From Chitinophagales bacterium (GTDB taxonomy: Bacteria; Bacteroidota; Bacteroidia; Chitinophagales; Saprospiraceae): a stretch of DNA of 64,000 nucleotides. The notes beneath the pieces are model-generated. The model was not told where the DNA came from. It did not search any database and worked only from the letters and a program-made list of their open reading frames with translations. This document shows, piece by piece, positions 51,449 to 60,005 of the stretch. Each line of letters opens with the position of its first letter. The first letter of the stretch is position 1. The stretch is from NCBI GenBank assembly GCA_013299105.1, contig JAAFJY010000039.1:1-64000 (forward strand), in the 5' to 3' direction. The position numbers and the translations under genes were made by a program.

Positions 51449-51456
51449 CAAAGGTA
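51449..51456 (-). promoter_or_regulatory. -7 promoter box of rplS
   Basis: TACCTTTG (complement of 51449-51456) fits the Bacteroidota TAnnTTTG consensus. The upstream region is T-rich (TTTTTTTTT) on the minus strand, though a clear TTTG -33 box is not seen. It implies an about 140-nt leader before rplS. Confidence 0.6.
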
Positions 51457-51536
51457 CTGCTATTGTGCCGAAAAAAAAAGCATTTCTGTTTAAAAATATG
51501 CGTGCAGTATTTGGGTAAGCCCTTGATGGGGCCTTG

Positions 51537-53780
51537 TTAGCGCACCAAGGTCACAAAGCTCTTGATTTCGGCAGGTTTCCCTCGCGGGTCTCGGTAGGTA
51601 ACGAGCACTACGTAGACTCCCATTGGAGCCTCTTGGCCGGCATTGAACCTGCGGCCATTCCAGGCCTCATTGGGGTCTTCGGTTTCAAAAACCAGTTCTC
51701 CCCAGCGGGTCCAGATGCCCATTTTGAATTCGCGAATGCCTTGAGTGATTCCGACCCCTTTGAATACATCGTTTTTGGAATCGCCATTGGGGGTGAATGC
51801 ATTGGGCAAGAAATAGCGGATTTCTGGTTTTACATCTAGAATTTTGAGCAGGGTATCTACACAATTGACCGAATTGATCACGGTTTGGGTGATGCGAATT
51901 TGGCCAGTATCTCGCACCAAGAACACTGGGTTGCGGTCGGCATAGGAGCGCCCGTCGCTGAATTTCCAGAGCACCCGACTGGCACCTTCAGATTTATCCA
52001 CCAAGCGCACATTGGGGGTAAGTATACTGACCGATTCGGGGTCAATGTCAAAATCTGCTTTGGGTGAAGGCCTCACCCTGATCAGGTTTCTGAAACTGGT
52101 ATCGGTTTTGCAACCAATGGGTGAAACCAAATCCACAGTCACGTTGAAAGTACCAGGCTCTTTGTACGTATGGGTAGGACTGATTTTGTTGGCGGTACCG
52201 CCATCGCCAAAATTCCAGTTGATTTTATAAGTACTGTCAATCGGGACTGATAGATTTCGGAAGGTGATGGTCGATGGCACACAAGCATCCGAGGCGCTAG
52301 GTGCAATCACGATTACCGCAGGCACGGGGAAGTAGTTGATGGTTTTGGTGATTGACTCCACACACTTATTGGTATCCCGTACAGTGAGCGTAACCGGGAT
52401 TTTGCCTGGTTTTAGATAGGTGTGCTTGGGGTTTTGCAAGCGACTGCTGCCACCGTCGCCAAAATTCCAGCGCCAAGTACTCAGGAGTTTGCTACCAGAG
52501 ACCGATTTGTCGGTGAATTCGACAAAATTGGCTTCGCAAGTATCGTATTTGTACACAAAATCCGCCTCTAGATCGGGGAATATGTTGACTTCAATGCGGG
52601 CGGTATCGCCGCATTCGGTACCTTTGTTCACGATCAACAAGCCGCTGTACTTGCCGATGCCGGGAAAAGTAAGCTGTGGCTCCCACTCTTGTGAAGACAA
52701 TTTTCGACCCTGAACTGTGAATTCCCAATCAGTGGTGCGGATTGAACTACGTGGTGAACTTTCATTCAAAAACTTGATTACAGTTGGCCCACATGAGTTG
52801 ATTTCGTATTCCTGGTCCGCAATTTGGCGGTCTTCTTTGATGTCGGCATTGATTTTTTGGTCACAACGTGCCACATTGAACTGAAAATCGCGGAAGGTTT
52901 TGCTCAAAAGCACCCCTTTTCGGAATTCCAATACACAAACGCCCACTACATACTGGCCAATGGGGCTTGGTTTACCCGTCATCAGTCCAGTAACGGGGTC
53001 AATGGCTAGCCCAGGTGTACCCCCGATGGGCACTGTAGCACTATAAGGTGGCCGAAAAGGTACATTGCTATAAGGAGGTGGGCAGCCAGGTCGAGGATAA
53101 GCGCCAACACAGGTCGTGTAAGTGAATTCATCGAGATTGTTACCACCGCCTGCCAGCGGTGGACAAAGCTCATATACCAGTGAGTCACCATCAGCATCAG
53201 TAGCTGCGTGATCGTATTTCAGGTTAAAATCGGCACAAACAACAGTTGGAGGAAAAGTGTTGAATTCCGGGCTGCTGCTGCCCAGGGTTTGTGCCTCAGG
53301 GGTGATTTCTACCGTATAAGTTGCTCCCCAACTACCAGGATTGACAATGTTGTTGATGGTTACATTTCGACAGCAACGCTGGTAAGTAATGTGGTAACTT
53401 TCAGAGGACAAGGGCAGGTTGATGCGGTAATTGCTGAGTCGAAAAATGTAAATCCCTTCTTCCACACACACATTGGGGGGCTCCAGGCAAGGGTAATCAG
53501 GGCGGGTTACATTGCGACGCGAGGTCAGGGGCACATCCAAGCGGGCAAAGGCGTCGCGCTGGGTATTGCAATTGTTGCTTCCGCCACAGCGATAAATACC
53601 AATATAAGCTACTGGATCTAGCTGGGCACAAGCCGTACAAAAACAGTCCCGGTACATTTTCAGGGTAATTTCATAGTCTCCATTACCGAGGTTTTTGTAA
53701 GTCATGGAGCCGCCAATGATGTGACGGGCCACCAAGGGAAAACACAAAAGAAACAATAACGAAACCAGAGCAGTTCTCAT
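51537..53780 (-). CDS. Large surface protein with PKD repeats and gliding-motility (CHU_C) C-terminus
   Basis: 747 residues from the ATG at 53780 (MRTALVSLLFLLCFPLVARH); the upstream M is less likely. An N-terminal Cys-rich beta domain (HIIGGSMTYKNLGNGDYEI, then CFCTACAQLDP, CCRNVTINNI) precedes three PKD-type modules with W-x-FGDG motifs (WRWNFGDGGS, INWNFGDGGT, VLWKFSDGRS). The C-terminus is the CHU_C domain (YFLPNAFTPNGDSKNDVF ... WGELVFET ... GVYVVLVTYRDPRG), a T9SS type-B signal. It should be surface exposed. The role may be adhesion or structure. It is a neighbour and paralog of the following gene. Confidence 0.92.
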   Translation of the reverse strand: MRTALVSLLFLLCFPLVARHIIGGSMTYKNLGNGDYEITLKMYRDCFCTACAQLDPVAYIGIYRCGGSNNCNTQRDAFARLDVPLTSRRNVTRPDYPCLEPPNVCVEEGIYIFRLSNYRINLPLSSESYHITYQRCCRNVTINNIVNPGSWGATYTVEITPEAQTLGSSSPEFNTFPPTVVCADFNLKYDHAATDADGDSLVYELCPPLAGGGNNLDEFTYTTCVGAYPRPGCPPPYSNVPFRPPYSATVPIGGTPGLAIDPVTGLMTGKPSPIGQYVVGVCVLEFRKGVLLSKTFRDFQFNVARCDQKINADIKEDRQIADQEYEINSCGPTVIKFLNESSPRSSIRTTDWEFTVQGRKLSSQEWEPQLTFPGIGKYSGLLIVNKGTECGDTARIEVNIFPDLEADFVYKYDTCEANFVEFTDKSVSGSKLLSTWRWNFGDGGSSRLQNPKHTYLKPGKIPVTLTVRDTNKCVESITKTINYFPVPAVIVIAPSASDACVPSTITFRNLSVPIDSTYKINWNFGDGGTANKISPTHTYKEPGTFNVTVDLVSPIGCKTDTSFRNLIRVRPSPKADFDIDPESVSILTPNVRLVDKSEGASRVLWKFSDGRSYADRNPVFLVRDTGQIRITQTVINSVNCVDTLLKILDVKPEIRYFLPNAFTPNGDSKNDVFKGVGITQGIREFKMGIWTRWGELVFETEDPNEAWNGRRFNAGQEAPMGVYVVLVTYRDPRGKPAEIKSFVTLVR

Positions 53781-53887
53781 AGCTGGTAGGTTTTGCGAAC
53801 CTCGCATTGGTCAAAAAAGCACCTCAAGATAATCCAGGACTTTGTAAACTTCATACCAGAACTTAAGTTTAGCCCTGTGGAGGACAT

Positions 53888-53926
53888 TAAGCGTATGTTT
53901 AACATTATTTGTTTGCCGTAAAACGG
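53888..53926. repeat. Solo AGAG..TGTTTAAA-type element end
   Basis: AAGCGTATGTTTAACATTATT then TGTTTGCCG resembles the left end of the element at 20233 (GAGCATGTTTAAAAATTT then TGTTTACCG) over about 30 bases. No matching second end was found nearby, so it looks like a remnant in the gap between the two CHU_C genes. Confidence 0.4.
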
Positions 53927-53942
53927 CCCAATCTCGACTACT

Positions 53943-56321
53943 CTAACGCAGCAAGTTGAGCTCTCCGGCCCGATTAACCAGGTTTCCAGCTTCATCTTTG
54001 AAGCGAATGACATATAAATAGGTGCCGCTGACCACTTGGTCGCCCGCATTTTGCAATCGACCGTTCCAACCAGTGGCGGGGTCGCTGGTCTCATGGACCA
54101 ATTGTCCCCAGCGGCTAAAAATGCGGAGCACAAATTCGCTTGCATTACCAGGCACCCCATAAATATTAAAGACCTCATTACTGCCATCATCGTTGGGCGA
54201 AAAAACATTTGGCACGTAGTACAGGTCAAATGTCTCGATGTTGATCGTTTGAGTAGTCGAATCCCGGCAAGCACCATTGCTGACCCGGAGTTTTACCACG
54301 TATTTTCCACCCCCAGGGAATTGAAAACTGGCAGTGGGTGTACCTGCACCGCCTCTGCTGCCAAAATCCCAAGCCCAGGAATTGGCATCGGTAGATTCAT
54401 CGAGGAAGTTGAAACTGCGGTTGCGGGGGGTATTGTCAACTGGGCTAAAGCTAAACTTGGCTACTGGTTTGATGCCTACCCGAATCTGATTGGCTGCATC
54501 TTTTCGCTCCAATTGGCAGGTGCCCTGCGGTGCAATCACCCGATAAGTAACTGGAAAAACACCCGGAGTGGTATAAGCCTTGCTGGTAATTTTACCAATG
54601 GCGCTACTGCCGTCGCCCCATTCCCATTCAATGCGGTAGCCAGGTACGTCCATGACCGCAGGCAAGCTCAACGAAGCGTTAATTTGCGCATTGGGCAGGC
54701 AAAGGTCAAGTGGAGCAATGGTAGCCCGGATATTGAGGTTGCTGCCCTCGGTGGGAAAATAGTTGATCCGTTGTGAAATGGTATCTTGGCACCCGGAGGT
54801 GGTACGTATATCTAATTTGACCAGGTAAGAACCTGCTTTGTCATAGGTCACTTGCGGGCTGGCATCAGTTGAAGTTCGACCATTTCCGAGGTCCCAGTTC
54901 AAACTGCGTAGTGCATCGCCGGTACCTAAAATGGAGGTATTCCGCAATTGGATTGGCCCTGCCTGACAAGTAGAGAGCACAGGTGCCATCGCTGCCTGCA
55001 ATGGTGCCAACACCAATACTTGAATGGCCACCGAATCGGTACAGGCATCACCGGGATTGAGGATCAAAAATCCATTGTAAATACCTGGTGTGCCAAAATC
55101 GACCCTGAAAGTCGTATCCGCAGCGCCTTGTCGGCTGATGGGACCAGTGGGGGTGCTGAAACGCCAGCGGTAATTTTTGATCTGGGTGCCCCCTGAACTG
55201 GTGCTGCGTAAAACTAGGTTGCTCACCCGGCAAGTGCGAATGACCTGGGTTCCATTGGCCCGTACACTGTCAGCCGCGATTTTTGCTGACAAAAGTTTCT
55301 GGCAATTGACTACGCTGAGTTGTAGTTGTCGATAGGTAGTGCTCATCAAGCGACCCTGACGGAATTCCCGCACCATGATGGTGAACACAAACTGTCCGGT
55401 GATCATTGGTGTGCCCGTAATGATCCCAGTGCGTGGATCGATCCGAAGATTGGCATTTCGCCCCAGCGGAAATTGGGAGGAAAAATTGGGGCCTCGAAAA
55501 GTAATGGTATCGTAAGGAAAAGTGGCAGCCAAGTTGGGTGGCGCATCAGGATCGGGAGCTACGCCATTTCGACTTGTTGCAGGATTGGTTGATGGGCCAC
55601 CTCCGATGAATACTGGCCCCAGGGAATAAACCAAGCTATCTCCATTTTGATCCGTCGCTGAATGGTCATAAATGAAGGGCACCCCAGTACAAAACAAAGA
55701 AGGAGGTTCAACTTTGAACTGCGGGCTGCTGTTGCAAGTCCTTTGGGCTTCAGGAGTGATTTCGATGAAGTGGGTGGCCCCATTTTGTAGAGGATTCACC
55801 ACATTGCTCAAAGTTGGGGCACGGCAACAAACCTGGTAAACGATGAACCAACTTTGGTTGCTTACTTCCAAGTCAAGGGTAAACGTATAGGTTCCTTGCT
55901 CGAGTTGCAAAACTGGCGGTGCCAATACGCAGGCATTATTGGGGTCGGGCTTGAGTGGACTGCGAACCAGATTGAAGTTGCTGGGGCTTGAAAAAGGGCG
56001 GGTATCACTGCCTTGGTAAACACTAACCGTAAAGCGATTGCCGCCCACACCGCCATCAAAATCCGAACCACCAGGTATATCTCTGACCACTTTCAAGGTG
56101 AAAAGGTAACGATGAATCCCAGTGTTGCCATTGGCCGGGCCAGCACATTGGTAACTCAACTCCCCACCAATCAAGTGACTGGCAAAAATTGGGCTAGAGG
56201 TCATCCATGTTCCGAAAATGAATACGAAAGCAAACAATAAACGCCAAAAGCCTGGCGTTTTTTGGACTTTCAAGTGAACCCCGGTCGCCCGAATATTTTT
56301 ATTGAGATTGCTTTTTTTCAT
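53943..56321 (-). CDS. Paralogous large PKD/CHU_C surface protein
   Basis: 792 residues beginning MKKSNLNKNIRATG with an export signal core (LLFAFVFIFGTWMTSSPIF). It has the same layout as the previous gene: an N-terminal Cys-rich beta domain (HLIGGELSYQCAG, VCCRAPTLSNVVNP), three PKD-like modules (LNWDLGNGRTST, IEWEWGDGSSA, WAWDFGSRGG), and a CHU_C ending (YYVPNVFSPNDDGSNEVF ... WGQLVHET). The two share domain order but differ in detail, so an old tandem duplication. T9SS type-B secretion to the surface is predicted. Function beyond adhesion or scaffold unknown. Confidence 0.9.
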   Translation of the reverse strand: MKKSNLNKNIRATGVHLKVQKTPGFWRLLFAFVFIFGTWMTSSPIFASHLIGGELSYQCAGPANGNTGIHRYLFTLKVVRDIPGGSDFDGGVGGNRFTVSVYQGSDTRPFSSPSNFNLVRSPLKPDPNNACVLAPPVLQLEQGTYTFTLDLEVSNQSWFIVYQVCCRAPTLSNVVNPLQNGATHFIEITPEAQRTCNSSPQFKVEPPSLFCTGVPFIYDHSATDQNGDSLVYSLGPVFIGGGPSTNPATSRNGVAPDPDAPPNLAATFPYDTITFRGPNFSSQFPLGRNANLRIDPRTGIITGTPMITGQFVFTIMVREFRQGRLMSTTYRQLQLSVVNCQKLLSAKIAADSVRANGTQVIRTCRVSNLVLRSTSSGGTQIKNYRWRFSTPTGPISRQGAADTTFRVDFGTPGIYNGFLILNPGDACTDSVAIQVLVLAPLQAAMAPVLSTCQAGPIQLRNTSILGTGDALRSLNWDLGNGRTSTDASPQVTYDKAGSYLVKLDIRTTSGCQDTISQRINYFPTEGSNLNIRATIAPLDLCLPNAQINASLSLPAVMDVPGYRIEWEWGDGSSAIGKITSKAYTTPGVFPVTYRVIAPQGTCQLERKDAANQIRVGIKPVAKFSFSPVDNTPRNRSFNFLDESTDANSWAWDFGSRGGAGTPTASFQFPGGGKYVVKLRVSNGACRDSTTQTINIETFDLYYVPNVFSPNDDGSNEVFNIYGVPGNASEFVLRIFSRWGQLVHETSDPATGWNGRLQNAGDQVVSGTYLYVIRFKDEAGNLVNRAGELNLLR

Positions 56322-56340
56322 GTTCCGAAAAAGACTTTAT

Positions 56341-56474
56341 GTATGCGAGCTAAAATAGGGTAGACTAATTTGCTTTTGAGGTTTAGCAAGAAAAGAACAC
56401 AACTTCCTTTCATCTAGTTGTTTTTCTTCTTTTACTAAACCCAAATCCGTCCACCTTATTTTTTACGCTCCTTA
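56341..56474. repeat. GAGCTAAAATA palindromic repeat, third copy
   Basis: Same arms as at 40165 and 39485: GAGCTAAAATAGGGTAGAC and GAGGTTTAGCAAGAAAAGAA on the left, TTTACTAAACCCAAATCCG and CCACCTTATTTTTTACGCTCC on the right, around AACTTCCTTTCATCTAGTTG. Located directly beyond the CHU_C gene start. Confidence 0.65.
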
Positions 56475-56625
56475 TGCCGCTTGAGTGGTTGACAATTGGA
56501 CAAAAAAGGACTGAATAAGTTCAGATGCACTGAAAAGTTCAAAGACCTCTTGTTAACACCACCTCGTGTTTTTTTGCCCAAATACCTTTTGCCCGAATTT
56601 TACCAACAGAAAACCGAAAGGATCA

Positions 56626-57234
56626 ATGAGTATGATATTTACCAGTACCCATGTACTAAGTCCTTTTTACGAACAAGACCTCCACCGTGCATTGGATACT
56701 TTGCGTGAAGGAGGCCTGGCCTTGATTCCTACAGACACTTGCTGGAGCGTGGCTTGTTTGGTCGATTCAGCGGACTCTCTTGAGCGTTTGCTAAGGTTGA
56801 AACGTCAAAAGCACGCTGATCATTTTGAGCTCATGGTAAATTCTATGGTCATGTTCAAGAACCATGTACAGGATATACATCCTCGCTTGGAGACCTTGCT
56901 CGCTTACCATTTGCGGCCCTTGAGCATCTTGTTTGATCAGCCGCTGAACCTCCCCGTGAAAACCCTGAACAGTCGCGGGCAGATCACTGTTCGAATGGTC
57001 AAAGATCAGTTTAGCCAAGACCTGATTGAAGCGCTCGGTGCACCACTCATCAGCTCATTTGCGCATGTAGGGGGTAGTTTAGAGCCCTTGAACTTCGGTG
57101 CAATCAGTTCTGAAATCTTACAAGGCGTAGATTTCACTGCCAAGTACCGTCAAAACGATAAAAATACCGACGAATTGCCCGTGATGGTCAGATTGCTTGA
57201 GGATGAGGAAGAGCTGGAGTTTCTCAGAGAATGA
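56626..57234 (+). CDS. YrdC/Sua5-like protein, divergent
   Basis: 202 residues from the ATG at 56626 (a GTG at 56566 could add 20). YrdC-fold signatures: GGLALIPTDTCWSVACLV and RLLRLKRQKHADHFELMV with the Lys/Arg-rich dinucleotide/ATP loop, then RPLSILFDQPL and SRGQITVRMVKDQF. The usual T-D-T-[VT]-Y-G-[LM] motif is changed to TDTCWSVA, which departs from normal TsaC/Sua5. The family makes threonylcarbamoyl-AMP for tRNA t6A modification. With altered motif residues and short length it may be a paralog with another job. A complete Sua5 presumably exists elsewhere. Confidence 0.75.
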   Translation: MSMIFTSTHVLSPFYEQDLHRALDTLREGGLALIPTDTCWSVACLVDSADSLERLLRLKRQKHADHFELMVNSMVMFKNHVQDIHPRLETLLAYHLRPLSILFDQPLNLPVKTLNSRGQITVRMVKDQFSQDLIEALGAPLISSFAHVGGSLEPLNFGAISSEILQGVDFTAKYRQNDKNTDELPVMVRLLEDEEELEFLRE

Positions 57235-57285
57235 GGAAGCTTAGTAACAGTTCAAAAATAAAGCTTTCCAGTTTTTACGGATATT

Positions 57286-57450
57286 GATCGCAACAAATGT
57301 CAATGTCATGGTCAAAATCACGGTCAAAATCATGTTGGCAATCCATGAAAATCCGTTGAATCCGTTTCATCTGTGTTCCTATCCCGCGAAGCGGGGCAAA
57401 AAAATTCGTGGCTGCATCGGAGTAACGAAGTTACGAATTGGAATTGTTTA
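57286..57450 (+). repeat. TGGTCAAAATCAT-family dispersed repeat
   Basis: GTCATGGTCAAAATCACGGT, CATGTTGGCAATCCATGAAA, ATCCGTTTCATCTGTGTTCC and CCCGCGAAGCGGGG occur in the same order as the copies at 42798 and 46676. The terminal stem GAATTCGTGG...ACGAATTGG differs. Confidence 0.65.
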
Positions 57451-57466
57451 TTTGTGGCCTTGTCAC

Positions 57467-57874
57467 TTACCTTAAGTTACTGATGTCCCTCAACAAGAAA
57501 CAATCGTCAAATTGCGTCATGCCAATTTTGGGATAATAGTTCACCGCTTTGGGTGCTGATAACAAAATCAAAGTGGCCTGAATGCTTTCTTCTTTGGTAC
57601 GGCGAATAAGGGCTTTGCCAATGCCCTGGTGCTGGTAAGCCTCGTCCACGGCGAGGTCAGAAAGGTAAGTACAATACACAAAGTCAGTCAGGGAGCGGGC
57701 TACGCCCACCAATTTGTCGCCATCGCGAGCGGTGATGACCAGATTGCCGTATGCTAGCATTTTAACCAAGCGTTCATGGTCGTTGATGGGCCTTCTTTCG
57801 CCCAAGGTAGATCTGATCAACAGGTCGCGGAACTCTTCAACGCTGAGCTCATTTTCGATTTGGTATTGGATCAT
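57467..57874 (-). CDS. GNAT-family N-acetyltransferase
   Basis: 135 residues from the ATG at 57874 (MIQYQIENELSVEEFRDLL). The acetyl-CoA binding block is YLSDLAVDEAYQHQGIGKALIRR, with the Q/RxxGxG/A motif as QHQGIG, preceded by the strand LVGVARSLTDFVYCTYL. Complete single-domain enzyme. The acceptor is unknown. It is monocistronic, adjacent to a repeat downstream. Confidence 0.88.
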   Translation of the reverse strand: MIQYQIENELSVEEFRDLLIRSTLGERRPINDHERLVKMLAYGNLVITARDGDKLVGVARSLTDFVYCTYLSDLAVDEAYQHQGIGKALIRRTKEESIQATLILLSAPKAVNYYPKIGMTQFDDCFLLRDISNLR

Positions 57875-58404
57875 GGTCACAGTTTAATTTGAGCAGGCCA
57901 AAATATCAAATTAGCCCCAAGTTGCCAAACCCTAGACTTTATGTCCATTCTGAAACCTTTGGAGAAAGACAGTCTCAAGAATCAAACGAGGTTTTTTGTG
58001 TAAACTACATTTTTTGTCTAAATCAGAATTGGCAAAATTACAGCATTATTTGAGTGACGTTGACCAATTTTGTCTGAACAAGAATTTTAAAGAATTGGCC
58101 CGCTTTCATGTCAAGGCGTGACACAGCGCGGTCATCAACGCCTCTTGTTCAGCAGGAAAATCACAAAATTCACAGCTTCTAAATATTCTCAGAAGGTTTC
58201 AGAATATAGAAAGGTAAAGTAGGTTTCAGAGGGAGCACAAAAAATGGAATACCAAGATCCACTGTGCTTCGGCCACATCCGGGTTCCGTCTTTTCAACTT
58301 TCCAATATTTCAACTTTTAACTAAATTTTTCTACTCTCTTTTTACCAGATTTTCCAACCATGTTGGCAGAAGGCCCGTCTAGCCAAGCAAAACCTCTATG
58401 AACC
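57875..58404. other. Non-coding gap upstream of the serpin gene
   Basis: About 530 bp with no convincing gene. It has a small palindrome ATATTCT...AGAATAT near 58180-58205 and a reverse GTTGAAA-string copy at about 58293-58322 (TCAACTTTCCAATATTTCAA and TTTTAAC). Nothing else recognised. Confidence 0.4.
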
Positions 58405-59658
58405 ATGCGTAAATTAGCACTGCTTCTATTGTTTCCGTTTATCGCTTTGCTCTTTCAAGCTTGTGAAGGCGAAGGCGACCCCTCTGTTCCCAAAACCGAA
58501 ATCAGCTGCGGCAAAGACCCCGAACTCTGCTCCCTGGCTGAAGCCAACAACAAACTAGGCTTTGATTTACTGCGCCGCATCAGTGCCGATAAGCCATTGA
58601 ACAACGTCTTTATTTCGCCTACCAGCATCGGCACAGCCCTGAGCATGGCTTTGAACGGTGCGGATCAAAAAACCAAGGACGAAATGCTGGCACTTTTGGG
58701 TGCGGGCAAAAAGACCTTGCCGGAGCTCAATGCAGCCTACGAAAAACTCATTTCCAGCTTGCCCAGCATTGACCCCAAAGTAAAACTCAGCCTGGCCAAC
58801 TCGATATGGTACCGCAAGGGTTTCATCGTGGAATCTTCTTTTCTCGACGTCAACCGCAAGAGCTTTTTCAGCGAAGTACGCGAACTGGATTTCAGCAACC
58901 CTGGTGCACCAGGAATCATCAACGGCTGGGTGAACGAAAAAACCAACAAGCTCATCCCCAGCATCATCGACCAAATTCCTGATAATGCGGTGATGTACCT
59001 GATCAATGCCATTTACTTCAAAGGGCAGTGGACCAAGGCCTTCAACCCCAAAGAAACTTACGAAACGGAGTTTAGCACGGGCAATCGGCAATCGGTGAAG
59101 GTCAAAATGATGACTTACAACTACAGTTACGCAAGCCGCCCTTACTTCGAGACCAGTAAGTTTCATGGAACTTTGTTGCCTTATGGTGATTCCACTTATA
59201 CCATGACTTTCCTTTTGCCCAAGGAAAACTACACGGTCAACGATATTTTGCCTGACTTGAACCACTCCAATTGGTTGGCCTGGGCCAACAACATCAAAAG
59301 CCAGGAGATTTTCTTTGGCCTGCCCAAGTTCAAAATGAGCTACGAGCGTACCCTGAACGAAGACCTGAAAGCCCTGGGCATGAAGGATGCATTTGTACCA
59401 GGAGTGGCCAATTTCTCCAACATCAACAAAACCCAAAAGGACTTGCACATCTCAGGGGTGCGCCACAAATCTTTCATTGAAGTGGACGAAGCGGGAACCA
59501 AAGCCGCAGCGGTAACTTCGGTGGAGGTCGGGGTCACTTCGGTACCCAACTATCCAAACCTGGTATTGAACCGCCCCTTCTTGTTCATCATCAGCGAAAA
59601 CAAGACCAACAACATCCTCTTTTTGGGTAAAATGATGGACCCCAGCAAGGAACAATAA
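58405..59658 (+). CDS. Lipoprotein serpin (serine protease inhibitor)
   Basis: 417 residues with a lipoprotein signal whose lipidated Cys is residue 20 (MRKLALLLLFPFIALLFQAC). The serpin fold is complete: NVFISPTSIGTALSMALNGA, NAIYFKGQWTKAFNP, and the C-terminal FLFIISENKTNNILFLG. The reactive-centre hinge EAGTKAAAVTS is Ala-rich with a small residue at P14 (T), as required for inhibitory insertion. By counting from P15 Gly the scissile bond falls near T-S in EVGVTSVPNY. It may protect the cell from its own exported proteases, such as the S8 pair, or from others. Bond position inferred. Confidence 0.92.
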   Translation: MRKLALLLLFPFIALLFQACEGEGDPSVPKTEISCGKDPELCSLAEANNKLGFDLLRRISADKPLNNVFISPTSIGTALSMALNGADQKTKDEMLALLGAGKKTLPELNAAYEKLISSLPSIDPKVKLSLANSIWYRKGFIVESSFLDVNRKSFFSEVRELDFSNPGAPGIINGWVNEKTNKLIPSIIDQIPDNAVMYLINAIYFKGQWTKAFNPKETYETEFSTGNRQSVKVKMMTYNYSYASRPYFETSKFHGTLLPYGDSTYTMTFLLPKENYTVNDILPDLNHSNWLAWANNIKSQEIFFGLPKFKMSYERTLNEDLKALGMKDAFVPGVANFSNINKTQKDLHISGVRHKSFIEVDEAGTKAAAVTSVEVGVTSVPNYPNLVLNRPFLFIISENKTNNILFLGKMMDPSKEQ

Positions 59659-59866
59659 TCCCACGGACGCCCAAGTCCTCAGATACTAGTGGTCCAAATT
59701 GTAAATCTGCCCCAAGTTCCACGGGCTCTTTGTCTCCGTAGCTGCGTTGTTCGTTGGTTAAATAGTCCACTATTTTCCCTCCTCTCGCCTTGCTACAAAG
59801 CCAAATAGCCTGCCTGGAACCTAGGGGGTATTTGTAATTCGTACCACTAGTAAACCGTATTTTTAT

Positions 59867-59900
59867 AGGCGTGATCACGAACGAGGTCACGCCTTTTTTT
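59867..59900 (+). terminator. Rho-independent terminator downstream of the serpin gene
   Basis: AGGCGTGA (59867-59874) pairs with TCACGCCT (59887-59894), followed by TTTTTT. It lies about 210 bp after the serpin stop. Confidence 0.7.
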
Positions 59901-59905
59901 ATCAT

Positions 59906-59968
59906 GAAATAAGCCTCCCAACGTTTGTTAAACTTCAAAAGTCTGGTAAACGTTGGGAGGCTTATTTC
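59906..59968. repeat. 21-bp perfect inverted repeat hairpin
   Basis: GAAATAAGCCTCCCAACGTT and one more T (59906-59926) is perfectly complementary to 59948-59968, around a 21-base loop that itself holds ACTT/AAGT. Small palindromic element or secondary terminator ahead of the convergent gene. Confidence 0.75.
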
Positions 59969-60005
59969 TCAGCATATCCAATAGTGTGGGCTTTGACTTA
60001 TCCCT

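Noticed and set aside
57284-57475. 63-residue frame downstream of the YrdC-like gene
   Set aside because: It is read from a dispersed repeat copy and has no other support.
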